DNA of 58,248 nt, from assembly GCA_016929635.1 (NCBI GenBank), contig JAFGIL010000054.1:1-58248 (forward strand), given 5' to 3'. This DNA comes from Endomicrobiales bacterium. GTDB taxonomy: Bacteria; Elusimicrobiota; Endomicrobiia; Endomicrobiales; JAFGIL01. Shown here one piece after another: positions 8,019-15,226 of the stretch (the stretch's first letter is position 1; every line of letters begins with the position of its first letter). The notes beneath the pieces are model-generated. The model made no database searches. It saw only the letters and a list, made by a program, of their open reading frames with translations, and was not told where the DNA came from. The position numbers and the translations under genes are program-made.

Positions 8019-8956
8019 TGAAAACTCAAAAATCCAAAATCCAAATTCCAATTAAATTCCAAACCCAAAATTCCAAATCAAAAGAAGGAGTGTTCCGTAA
8101 TTGTAACTTCGGATTTATTTGGAATTTGGCATTTGGTATTTGGAATTTATTATTTATTGTTTTATTGCTTCAATCAACTGTATCCCATGCCGGTGAGCCT
8201 AAGCGCATAATATCCCTGGCTCCTTCTATTACCAAAAGCCTTTATGCGCTTGGGGTTGAGGATAAAATCGTAGGCGTTACAACTTACTGCCCCGAGCAGG
8301 CAAAGAGAAAAGAGAAGATCGGCACGCTTTTAAAGCCCAACGCGGAAAAGATACTCTCCCTAAAACCCGACATCATCTTTGCCACTAAAGAGGGGAATGA
8401 CGAAAAATCCGTAAAAAACATCATGGATTTCGGCGTGGAGGTGGTTGTGCTTGACTGCTGCACGAATTTCTCCGATGTCCGCAAAAACTTCCTTGAAATC
8501 GCAAAAAGGGTGAACCGCGAGAAAAAAGCAAAAGAGATAATTAACTCTGCGGAAAAAAGAATCGTCGAAATCCAGAAAAAGCTTGAAGGCAGCGAACCTT
8601 TTAGGGTTTTCTGCGAAATAGGGGCAAGGCCTCTTTTTACCGTAGGCGGGGGAAGCTACATCAATGATATTCTTGTATCTGCGGGATGCATAAATATATT
8701 TTCACATTTAAGAAAAGCATACCCCAGGGTTAACGAGGAAGAAGTGCTCTTGAAAAATCCCGATGTAATCCTGGTTATTACGATGGGCGATGCTACTAAA
8801 AAAGAAAAGAAGCGCTGGAAGAAGTATAAAGTACTCAAGGCTGTCCGGGATAAAAGGGTATACATAGTGGATGAATCCTTTGTTACAACGCCTACACCCG
8901 GCGACTTTGCAAAAGCAGTGGAATATATCTCAAACCTGATTTATTTCAGCAAATAA
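8018..8956 (+). CDS. btuF: Cobalamin ABC transporter substrate-binding protein, BtuF-like
   Basis: A 312-residue periplasmic binding protein of the helical-backbone metal-receptor class. The mature part starts near PKRIISLAPSITKSLYALG and continues with VGVTTYC and the typical LKPDII and GGGSYINDIL segments; family length is about 260-290. Unusually, residues 1-55 are encoded by a repeat: FGFIWNLAFGIWNL comes from tandem ATTTGGN heptamers (8117-8144), and the hydrophobic stretch after it (LLFIVLLLQSTVSHAG) serves as signal peptide with a likely cleavage after SHA. The ATG is in TGATGA with the cobA stop. A GTG at about residue 30 has its SD with no spacing and is an unlikely start. Confidence 0.88.
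   Translation: MKTQKSKIQIPIKFQTQNSKSKEGVFRNCNFGFIWNLAFGIWNLLFIVLLLQSTVSHAGEPKRIISLAPSITKSLYALGVEDKIVGVTTYCPEQAKRKEKIGTLLKPNAEKILSLKPDIIFATKEGNDEKSVKNIMDFGVEVVVLDCCTNFSDVRKNFLEIAKRVNREKKAKEIINSAEKRIVEIQKKLEGSEPFRVFCEIGARPLFTVGGGSYINDILVSAGCINIFSHLRKAYPRVNEEEVLLKNPDVILVITMGDATKKEKKRWKKYKVLKAVRDKRVYIVDESFVTTPTPGDFAKAVEYISNLIYFSK
8026..8151. repeat. Heptamer-based inverted repeat within btuF
   Basis: The right arm is four clean 7-nt units, ATTTGGA, ATTTGGC, ATTTGGT, ATTTGGA (8117-8144), plus a weaker fifth. The left arm carries the complement as TCCAAAA, TCCAAAT, TCCAATT (8033-8053) and further AATTCCAAA-type units to about 8079. The element is fully translated as part of the BtuF N-terminus. 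Confidence 0.85.
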
Positions 8957-8966
8957 TACCAATGCT

Positions 8967-8999
8967 CCCAATGTCCAATGCCCGGCATTGGACATTGGG
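8967..8999. repeat. REP palindrome (CCCGGC-centred), copy 1
   Basis: A 33-nt perfect palindrome, arms CCCAATGTCCAATGCC and its reverse complement around a single C. Same family as 30931-30959, 31638-31666 and 32585-32619. It ends 16 bases before the start codon of the next gene. Confidence 0.92.
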
Positions 9000-9014
9000 G
9001 AATTGGAGGGACAA

Positions 9015-9722
9015 ATGAAAATAGTATCGTCATGGAGCGGCGGCAAGGACAGCTGCCTTGCTTTTTACAAGGCAAAAATGCAGGGGCACGACATTATCGG
9101 CCTCGTGAACTTTATATCCGAGGAGTACAGGCGCTGCTGCTTCCACGGCACAACAGCAGAGCTTATAAAACTGCAGGCGGAAGTACAGGGCAAGAAACTC
9201 TTCCAGAGGGAAGTGCCTGCAGACATGAAGAGATACGAAGAAATCTTCAAGGAATACGTTTCGGAAATCCGCGATAAACACAGCATAGAAGGAATGGTAT
9301 TCGGAGACATTTATCTGGACGAGCATAAAGAGTGGGTGGAAAGAGTATGCAAAGACATAAATATTATCCCGCTGGAGCCTTTATGGAACGTCCCTGCAAT
9401 AGAAGTCGTGACCGAGTTTGTGGAATCAGGCTTTAAATCGGTTGTTGTAAGCGCGAAAGCGGATATTTTTTCGGAGGATTTCATAGGAAGAACCATTGAT
9501 AAAGAGCTGATAGACTGGCTTGTGAAAAAAAACATCTGCCCCTGCGGAGAAAACGGGGAGTTTCACTCTTTTGTTTATGACGGGCCGACATTTGACAAAA
9601 AAATAGAACTAACCGACACTGAAAAAGTATTGAGAGAAGGCTTTGCCAAATACTGGTTTCTTGACATGAAAAAGTATAAACTGGTTAACAAATTATCCGG
9701 GATTGCGCGCCCGCGCCGATAG
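9015..9722 (+). CDS. PP-loop ATP-binding protein of the Dph6/COG2102 family
   Basis: 236 residues with the ATP-pyrophosphatase loop SGGKDS (8-13) and the C-terminal CGENGEFHSFVYDGP motif that marks the Dph6/MJ0570 family (diphthine-ammonia ligase in eukaryotes and archaea). Bacteria have no diphthamide, so the bacterial members have another, unknown substrate. It lies between btuF and btuC under the cobalamin riboswitch, so a corrinoid-linked amidation or ligation is a reasonable guess. An upstream in-frame ATG at 8988 is inside the REP palindrome; the ATG at 9015 has GGAGGG at the right distance and starts just before the PP-loop strand. Confidence 0.85.
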   Translation: MKIVSSWSGGKDSCLAFYKAKMQGHDIIGLVNFISEEYRRCCFHGTTAELIKLQAEVQGKKLFQREVPADMKRYEEIFKEYVSEIRDKHSIEGMVFGDIYLDEHKEWVERVCKDINIIPLEPLWNVPAIEVVTEFVESGFKSVVVSAKADIFSEDFIGRTIDKELIDWLVKKNICPCGENGEFHSFVYDGPTFDKKIELTDTEKVLREGFAKYWFLDMKKYKLVNKLSGIARPRR

Positions 9723-9728
9723 AGTGAA

Positions 9729-9864
9729 ATTGCTGAAAAAACCCTGAGTTTGTCATTGCGAGGAGCCTGAAAGGCGACGTGGCAATCTCTTTTTCGATGA
9801 TATATTTTTTTAAGATTGCTTCGCTCCGCTCGCAATGACACATTGATAAAGATTTTCCAGCAAT
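9729..9864. repeat. Dispersed palindromic element (TGTCATTGCGAG family), copy A
   Basis: The core 9751-9840 begins TGTCATTGCGAG and ends CTCGCAATGACA, with further internal pairing (GCAATCTC/AGATTGC). Outside it, ATTGCTG (9729-9735) and CAGCAAT (9858-9864) add an outer inverted repeat. A near-identical element is at 39288-39431. It fills most of the 280-base gap between the PP-loop gene and btuC; I see no gene in the gap. Confidence 0.88.
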
Positions 9865-10002
9865 CTCATAGTGTCGGGGTAATCCGGGATAGAAGAATTT
9901 TTGTAGCGCGACCCGGAACTTGTCCGCCGTGGCGGAGGGTCGCTTAAGCGAGGCTAAAGCCTCGCCCTACTTTTTAAATAGAAATTCAAAGAATAAATAA
10001 TC

Positions 10003-11001
10003 ATGAACAAAAAAATAGGAATTACATCACTTTTGCTAATACTGTTTTTATTGACAGTATTTTTATCATTGATAGCGGGCGGAAACGAAATAAAAGCCGG
10101 GGATGTATTCAGCAGCCTTTTGAATCCCGACACAGATTCCGTAGTATCAACCATAGTATGGAAAATACGCGTGCCCAGGATAATTCTGGGAATTCTTGTC
10201 GGGATAGGACTCAGCATAAGCGGGTGCGTTCTTCAGGCGATTCTGCGCAACCCTCTGGCTGACCCTTACACACTGGGAATTTCCGGCGGCGCAGCTCTCG
10301 GGGCAACCTTTGCCATTGTTACTGGAATAGCGGGTTTAAGCATGGTGTCTCTTCCCTTGTTTGCGTTTACCGGGACGCTTGCGTCCATGCTTCTGGTGTA
10401 CTACATAGCCTCAAGATACAATTTTTCCGTTTATACGCTTATTCTGGCAGGCGTTATTATCGGCTTTTTGTTTTCGTCATTGGTTCTGTTGATAATCGCT
10501 TTATCGGACACGAATAAAATGCACTCTACGATACTGTGGCTCATGGGGGATTTGTCCTCACCTGCAAGAGGTTTGATAAGAATCGTGGCGTTCTTCGTAT
10601 TCTCAGGACTGCTGATGCTGCTGTATTTCGGACGGGAGCTTAACATCCTAACGCTCGGCGATGAAAAAGCGCAGCACCTCGGTGTAAACGCCGAGTTCAT
10701 AAAAAAAATCGTTTTTATCGCAGCGTCATTCATAACGGGCGCCTGCGTCTCGGTTTCGGGGACCATAGGGTTTGCCGGGCTGATAGTGCCGCACATTATG
10801 CGCTGGTTTTTCGGGTATGAAAACCGCATGCTGATACTGATGAGCGCTTTAGGCGGCGCAATATTTCTTCCCATGTGCGATACTCTGGCAAGGACGGTAA
10901 TATACCCGGTTGAGCTGCCCGTCGGCGTGGTAACAGGGATTTTCGGGGGAACTTTTTTTCTGGTATTGCTGCTAAAATCCGACAAAACCAGAATATTTTA
11001 G
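10003..11001 (+). CDS. btuC: Cobalamin ABC transporter permease, BtuC-like (FecCD family)
   Basis: A 332-residue permease with about nine or ten hydrophobic helices. Family signatures are RVPRIILGILVGIGLSISG, NPLADPYTLGISGGAALGA and, near the end, GTIGFAGLIVPHIMRW. The last segment includes the coupling region that contacts the ATPase. The sequence alone cannot separate B12 from siderophore permeases; the riboswitch, cobA and the BtuF/BtuB partners support cobalamin. The 280-base gap upstream holds a palindromic element, so operon continuity with btuF is likely but not certain. Confidence 0.92.
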   Translation: MNKKIGITSLLLILFLLTVFLSLIAGGNEIKAGDVFSSLLNPDTDSVVSTIVWKIRVPRIILGILVGIGLSISGCVLQAILRNPLADPYTLGISGGAALGATFAIVTGIAGLSMVSLPLFAFTGTLASMLLVYYIASRYNFSVYTLILAGVIIGFLFSSLVLLIIALSDTNKMHSTILWLMGDLSSPARGLIRIVAFFVFSGLLMLLYFGRELNILTLGDEKAQHLGVNAEFIKKIVFIAASFITGACVSVSGTIGFAGLIVPHIMRWFFGYENRMLILMSALGGAIFLPMCDTLARTVIYPVELPVGVVTGIFGGTFFLVLLLKSDKTRIF

Positions 11002-11003
11002 CA

Positions 11004-11024
11004 GTACAACACCCGGCGTTGTAC
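11004..11024. repeat. Small palindrome between btuC and btuD
   Basis: GTACAAC, ACCCGGC, GTTGTAC: a 7-bp perfect stem with the same CCCGGC centre as the REP palindromes at 8967, 31638 and 32585. It ends 16 bases before the btuD start and leaves the AAGGAG Shine-Dalgarno free. Confidence 0.75.
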
Positions 11025-11040
11025 AAGGAGTTGCAAATAT

Positions 11041-11826
11041 ATGGCGATTTTGGATATTCAATCATTAACCTGCGGATATGACGGAAAAGATATCGTAAGG
11101 GACGTGACCTTTCAGGCACGGCAGGGTAGCTTCCTCGGTATAATCGGGCCTAACGGAGCGGGGAAAACCACGATGTTCAGGGCTATTACAGGCATTCTGA
11201 AACCGAAAAGCGGAAATATTTTTTTTAGGGATAAAGACATCTCAGCGTTTTCGCGCTATGAGGTTGCAAAGCACGTCTCAACCATGCCGCAGCTGCTTGA
11301 TACGCCGTTTTCTTTTACGGTCTTTGAGTTCGTCCTGATGGGCAGGTTTCCTCATTTAAGAAGATGGGAGAAACCGAAAAAGCACGACATTGATATCATA
11401 GAGGAAAGCCTTGCAATCACAGATACCCGGGAGCTGAAAGACAGGAGGATAAACGAAATCTCCGGCGGAGAGAAACAAAGGGTGATCCTCGCACAGGCCC
11501 TGGCGCAGGAGCCGGAACTGCTTCTTCTGGATGAGCCCATAGCCCACCTGGATATCGGCCATCAGGTACACATTCTTGATTTGATAAAAAAACTGAACAG
11601 GGAAAAAAACCTGACAGTTGTGATGATACTCCACGATTTAAACATGGCAGGCGAGTACTGCGACGAGCTGATACTGATGAACGAAGGCACAATATATAAA
11701 TCAGGCGCGCCGTATGAAGTGCTGACTTACGAAAACATAGAAAAGGTCTACAAGACAATAGTTGTGGTAAAGGAAAACCCAATATCGAAAAAGCCGCACG
11801 TTGTCCTGGTCTCGAATAAATCATAA
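11041..11826 (+). CDS. btuD: Cobalamin ABC transporter ATPase, BtuD-like
   Basis: A 261-residue ABC ATPase. Walker A GPNGAGKT (36-43), signature SGGEKQ (141-146), Walker B ELLLLDEP (159-166) and the H-loop in MILHDLNMAG (about 196-205) are all intact. It belongs to the FecE/BtuD branch that pairs with FecCD permeases. AAGGAG sits 11 bases before the ATG. It is the last gene of the riboswitch-controlled operon and is followed by two G+C-rich palindromes. Confidence 0.93.
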   Translation: MAILDIQSLTCGYDGKDIVRDVTFQARQGSFLGIIGPNGAGKTTMFRAITGILKPKSGNIFFRDKDISAFSRYEVAKHVSTMPQLLDTPFSFTVFEFVLMGRFPHLRRWEKPKKHDIDIIEESLAITDTRELKDRRINEISGGEKQRVILAQALAQEPELLLLDEPIAHLDIGHQVHILDLIKKLNREKNLTVVMILHDLNMAGEYCDELILMNEGTIYKSGAPYEVLTYENIEKVYKTIVVVKENPISKKPHVVLVSNKS

Positions 11827-11832
11827 TCCGTG

Positions 11833-11873
11833 CCCGTTCCCGGAACGGGCCCAGGGCCCGTTCCCGGAACGGG
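11833..11873. repeat. Double G+C-rich palindrome after btuD
   Basis: CCCGTTCCCGGAACGGG occurs at 11833-11849 and again at 11857-11873, a 24-base offset. The same doublet with the same offset is at 17520-17560. It could stall or terminate transcription but has no T-run. Confidence 0.85.
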
Positions 11874-12023
11874 CAGAAATATAAAACACGGAACTATTAT
11901 GGGTAAAAAGGAGGTGAAAATTACTGTAAAACCCGGGTTCTTTTACATATACATAAAATTCTCTGAATAAATAAAGGAAGTGAAGGTGAGATCCCTTCCA
12001 TTGCCCAGCAACGGTAATCTTTT

Positions 12024-12457
12024 TAGACCAGAGACAGGAGACGAGAGACAAGAGTAAATAAGGAACAAAAATGAGAGATTATAGAAACATAAAAGCATTT
12101 CAACATGCAGATAGATTGGTGCTAGAAATATACCAATTAACAAAATATTTCCCAAAAGAAAAAACGTATGGTTTGGTATCACAAATAAGAAGAGCTTCCG
12201 TATCTGTACCAACCAACATTGTTGAAGGCTCAAAAAGAAAGCATGCCAAAGAATATTTAAATTTTCTATATTTATCAAAAAGTTCACTTGCTGAAGTAGA
12301 ATATCTGTTAGATTTGCCCAGAAAACTAGATTTTATAAAAGAAACTGAATACAAAAAAACAGATTCTATTGTCCAGGAAACTTCTAAAACACTTTACGGT
12401 TTGATAAATACTATAGAAAAAAATCTCTCTGGTCTCTAGTCTCCCGTCTCTAGTCTA
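12024..12457. mobile_element. IVS-like element: heptamer-arm hairpin with a protein gene in its loop
   Basis: The arms 12024-12054 and 12427-12457 are 31 bases each and complementary at 27. The four mismatches fall exactly seven bases apart, because each arm is a tandem array of AGACNAG-type heptamers. The loop holds the four-helix-bundle gene, and its last codons and TAG stop are in the right arm. Insertion-like stem-loops with this protein family are known as intervening sequences (IVS) in 23S rRNA; here the host is a riboswitch arm. Confidence 0.82.
12071..12439 (+). CDS. Four-helix-bundle protein of the 23S rRNA IVS (S23) family
   Basis: 122 residues with the family's conserved pattern: ADRLVLEIYQLTKYFPKEKTYGL (start of the bundle), QIRRASVSVPTNIVEG (about 38-53), then YLNFLYLSKSSLAEVEYLL. 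Such proteins are encoded in 23S rRNA intervening sequences and also occur singly; relatives (Avd) bind nucleic acid in diversity-generating retroelements. The molecular role is unknown. The gene lies wholly inside the btuB riboswitch, is more A+T-rich than its surroundings and ends within the right hairpin arm (NLSGL, stop). There is only a weak SD (AAGGAAC). Confidence 0.9.
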   Translation: MRDYRNIKAFQHADRLVLEIYQLTKYFPKEKTYGLVSQIRRASVSVPTNIVEGSKRKHAKEYLNFLYLSKSSLAEVEYLLDLPRKLDFIKETEYKKTDSIVQETSKTLYGLINTIEKNLSGL

Positions 12458-12517
12458 ATTAAAGGAATCCGGACGATTATTTAATTCAGAAAGTATTCTC
12501 TAGGGAGGAGAAATAAA

Positions 12518-14377
12518 ATGAGCAGAAAAATAATAAATACAATTCTGGCAGTTTTAGTTTTACAATCAGCAGTGTGTTTCGCACAGGCGCAGGAAGACGA
12601 GGTCTTTTTGAGCCTGACCAAAAGGGCGGAGTCTTTGAAGGACCTGCCCACAAACGTATCGATTGTCACAAAAGAGCAGATAGAGCAGTTAAACGAGTAC
12701 GAGCTCGGAAAAATCCTTGAGCAGGAAGCGGGATTAAACCCGAGCGAAAGAGGCACCGCAGGCTCCTCAAGCAGCCTTATGATAAGGGGCTCAACGGCAG
12801 AGCAGGTGCTTGTCTTAGTCGACGGAATAAGGGTAAATGACTTATCCCTCGGCCAGGCAAACCTTGCCTCTATCCCGATAGACAACATAGAACGCATAGA
12901 GATTATCCGCGGCTCGGCCTCGGCGATTTACGGGGCGAGCGCTTTCGGAGGAGTGGTTAACATAATCACCAAAAAAGCAAAGGAAGGCATGCCTGTCACA
13001 AACCTCGGGATTTACTACGGCGCCTTCGGCACGCAGCAGCAGAAGCTCGATTTCTCAAGGAAAATCAAACAAACGTCGATTGTCCTTACAGGCGCAAAAA
13101 GTTATGCGGAAGGCTGGAGGGAAAACTCCGAATACGAAAAGCTCGATATTTTCGGCCGGTTGGGCTATGAAACCCGGCAGTTCGGGATATTCGATTTGTC
13201 AGCTTCGTACTTGGACAGCGATGCAGGAGTTCCCGGTTCCGGGCCGACTCTTGATAACTATGACGGAGTAGCCGAAAAACAGGCGTCCACCCCGAACGCA
13301 AACCAGACCGAGATAAACAAAAACGTAAATTTAAATCACGAATATATATGGCAGGACAAAACAATAAAAACAACCCTGTACAATACATTGAACGAGAGGC
13401 GGTATACAGATAATCCATCCTCTTTTCCTTCTGATTCTATTTACGATTCCAGGATAAAAGGCATGGAACTTCAGGTTGATGTACTCCAACAGCTGATTGT
13501 GGGTGCTGAATTATGGAAGGAAGAATTTACCTCTACTGATAAATTAACCGAAACAAGCATAATCGTTAAATCACGTACCAACTCGGCCGGTTACATACAA
13601 TATAAATATATGTATGAGAAGTTCAAAGTTATTCCAAGCCTGCGGTTTGATAACAACTCAGTATTTGGCAGTGTTTTCGCACCAAGGTTAAGCGTAATAT
13701 ATAAAGCTAATGATAATATTAAACTTTCTGTAAATTCTGGTAAGACGTGGCGCGCTCCCACTTTTAATGAACTCTATTACAATGATATGTGGAATGCATC
13801 AGATCCAAAGCTCAAACCCGAAGAAGGTATTTCTTCGGATATAGGAATTGAGTATAGGCAAAATAAATTAAAAAGCGGGATTACTTTATTTCTAACAGAA
13901 TCAACAAATCTTATCAGCTGGCCTTATGACTCTACTACAATGAAATATACAGCTAAAAGTATTGGGAAATCCAGACAGTCGGGAGCGGAATTTTCGCTTA
14001 AACACAAAATAATTTCCGGTTTAATTCATACTCTCAACTACACATATCTTTGGGCGGTAGACACCGAAAATAACAGAGTTCTAAACTACAGGCCGTATAA
14101 CACGGTCAACTACACGGTAACATACATGCCTTTTGTTACTACAAGATTAAATGCTGCTGCCAAGTACGTCAGCCAGCAGGACACATGGAACTCTGTAACG
14201 CCTCAACTGCCCGAATACACGGTAGTTGACCTAAGCGTTTCACAGAAGCTCGGGCCGAGCACTGAGCTCTGGGTCAAGGCAAACAACGTGCTGGATGAAA
14301 AATACCAGACACGGCTCGGATATCCCTTGCCCGGTGTGTTCTACTCATTCGGAGCAAACATCCGCTTTTTGAATTAA
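12518..14377 (+). CDS. btuB: TonB-dependent cobalamin receptor, BtuB-like
   Basis: A 619-residue outer-membrane receptor, close to E. coli BtuB in length. The signal peptide (residues 1 to about 26) ends in AQAQ. The plug has VSIVTKEQIEQL, LMIRGSTAEQVLVLVDGIRVND, IERIEIIRGSASAIYGASAFGGVVNIIT, then the barrel with APTFNELYYNDMW and a C-terminal strand ending in Phe-Leu-Asn. The good SD (GGGAGGAG) and upstream riboswitch support B12 as ligand. The base composition changes within the gene: bases about 13400-14050 are clearly richer in A+T than both ends, consistent with a recombined barrel section. Confidence 0.92.
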   Translation: MSRKIINTILAVLVLQSAVCFAQAQEDEVFLSLTKRAESLKDLPTNVSIVTKEQIEQLNEYELGKILEQEAGLNPSERGTAGSSSSLMIRGSTAEQVLVLVDGIRVNDLSLGQANLASIPIDNIERIEIIRGSASAIYGASAFGGVVNIITKKAKEGMPVTNLGIYYGAFGTQQQKLDFSRKIKQTSIVLTGAKSYAEGWRENSEYEKLDIFGRLGYETRQFGIFDLSASYLDSDAGVPGSGPTLDNYDGVAEKQASTPNANQTEINKNVNLNHEYIWQDKTIKTTLYNTLNERRYTDNPSSFPSDSIYDSRIKGMELQVDVLQQLIVGAELWKEEFTSTDKLTETSIIVKSRTNSAGYIQYKYMYEKFKVIPSLRFDNNSVFGSVFAPRLSVIYKANDNIKLSVNSGKTWRAPTFNELYYNDMWNASDPKLKPEEGISSDIGIEYRQNKLKSGITLFLTESTNLISWPYDSTTMKYTAKSIGKSRQSGAEFSLKHKIISGLIHTLNYTYLWAVDTENNRVLNYRPYNTVNYTVTYMPFVTTRLNAAAKYVSQQDTWNSVTPQLPEYTVVDLSVSQKLGPSTELWVKANNVLDEKYQTRLGYPLPGVFYSFGANIRFLN

Positions 14378-14413
14378 CTCAAACCCAAATATAGACAGTC
14401 CTCTCTAAAAACA

Positions 14414-14447
14414 ACACAGGGTGTTCGCCTTAGCGTACACCCTGTGT
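14414..14447. terminator. Hairpin after btuB, probable terminator
   Basis: ACACAGGGTGT (14414-14424) and ACACCCTGTGT (14437-14447) form an 11-bp perfect stem 37 bases after the btuB stop. There is no long T-run, so it may be only a processing or stabilising hairpin. Confidence 0.5.
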
Positions 14448-14465
14448 CTATTAGGGGAATTCTTT

Positions 14466-14553
14466 TGTAATGCAGGCCTTTATGGCCGTAAAAATAGAAA
14501 ATTATAACTTACAATTTCTTAACATTTTTACGCCCACAAGGGGCTACACTACA
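14466..14553. repeat. Inverted-repeat element (TGTAGTGTAGCCCC family), copy 1
   Basis: The left end 14466-14495 (TGTAATGCAGGCC...) is an imperfect reverse complement of 14524-14553 (...GGGGCTACACTACA). Related sequences are at 33199-33302 and, as one arm only, near 44380-44396. The remaining bases 14554-14688 are A+T-rich and show no gene. Confidence 0.7.
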
Positions 14554-14688
14554 ATTAATATTAATTGTGTTCCTGTAAGGGTTTAGTGAGATTTTTTCTG
14601 TCTAAAATATTTTTTTATTAGGTCTTGATATTTCTAAATTAAATAGCTAAAATATCTTGATATTATTACACCTGCCTTGGAGAAAAAG

Positions 14689-15177
14689 GTGCAAAAACCT
14701 GTAAAACTTGTAAACTATTACTTTACACCATTTGCCATAGCCCTGATAGTATCTGCAGCTGTTGTATCCACTCCGGGGCCAAGAATCGTTACAACAGCTT
14801 TGCTTCTTGTCCTCTTTTCGTTCGTGTTCAACCTGGCCACAGCCAAGATCTCCGAGACAAATCCTCAAATAATACAGAGAATAATCAACTTCCGGCTGAT
14901 AACAAACTACCTGATAAATATAGTACTTGTTTATATCCTGATAGGCTTCTGGGGTCCTATGTGGCTTCTTTTTGTGCTAACTCCGGTTGCAACAGCATTA
15001 TATGAAAACACCACTAAAACCGCTATTGTTACTTTTATGGCTTCCATTACCCTGTTTCTTATCTACATATTAAAAGGCATTTCAGGTTCAATAGGTATTG
15101 GACAGGCATTAACTCACGTTGTTTTTATTATTGTATTAAGCTTTTTTGTTCACTCATTGGTAAAAATCAAAAACTGA
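14689..15177 (+). CDS. Small integral membrane protein of unknown function
   Basis: 162 residues with about five hydrophobic helices (FAIALIVSAAVVS, TALLLVLFSFVFNLA, LINIVLVYILIGFW, PMWLLFVLTPVA, HVVFIIVLSFFVHSLV). A GTG at 14689 has GGAG six bases upstream; a TTG at 14677 is in frame but inside that SD region. The hydrophobic pattern resembles N-terminal membrane sensor modules of signalling proteins, but there is no output domain. It precedes the ParB-like gene by 49 bases. Function not recognised. Confidence 0.6.
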   Translation: MQKPVKLVNYYFTPFAIALIVSAAVVSTPGPRIVTTALLLVLFSFVFNLATAKISETNPQIIQRIINFRLITNYLINIVLVYILIGFWGPMWLLFVLTPVATALYENTTKTAIVTFMASITLFLIYILKGISGSIGIGQALTHVVFIIVLSFFVHSLVKIKN

Positions 15178-15226
15178 TTGAAATTTAAATAAATATTAAT
15201 TTCAGGTTTTGGGGAAAGGAGTATCT

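Larger units (their letters stand above)
11895..12517 (+). promoter_or_regulatory. btuB leader: Cobalamin riboswitch upstream of btuB, split by an inserted gene
   Basis: The core GGAAGTGAAGGTGAG (11977-11991) continues through ATCCCTTCC to GCCCAGCAACGGTAA (12003-12017) and agrees with the conserved cobalamin riboswitch segment. The B12-box-like GGAATCCGGAC (12464-12474) is about 450 bases downstream instead of the usual 60-100. Everything between is a hairpin of heptamer arms (12024-12457) whose loop is a complete protein gene. The SD of btuB (AGGGAGGAG) follows the box by about 30 bases and can fold with upstream TTCTC, suggesting translational control. The 5' limit and P1 helix are uncertain. 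Confidence 0.8.

Noticed and set aside
9030-9326. Two minus-strand ORFs inside the PP-loop gene
   Set aside because: They are antisense to a gene with complete motifs and have no own SD or family.
12071-12439. The IVS protein as sign of a 23S rRNA gene here
   Set aside because: No rRNA sequence is seen on either side; the flanks match a cobalamin riboswitch.
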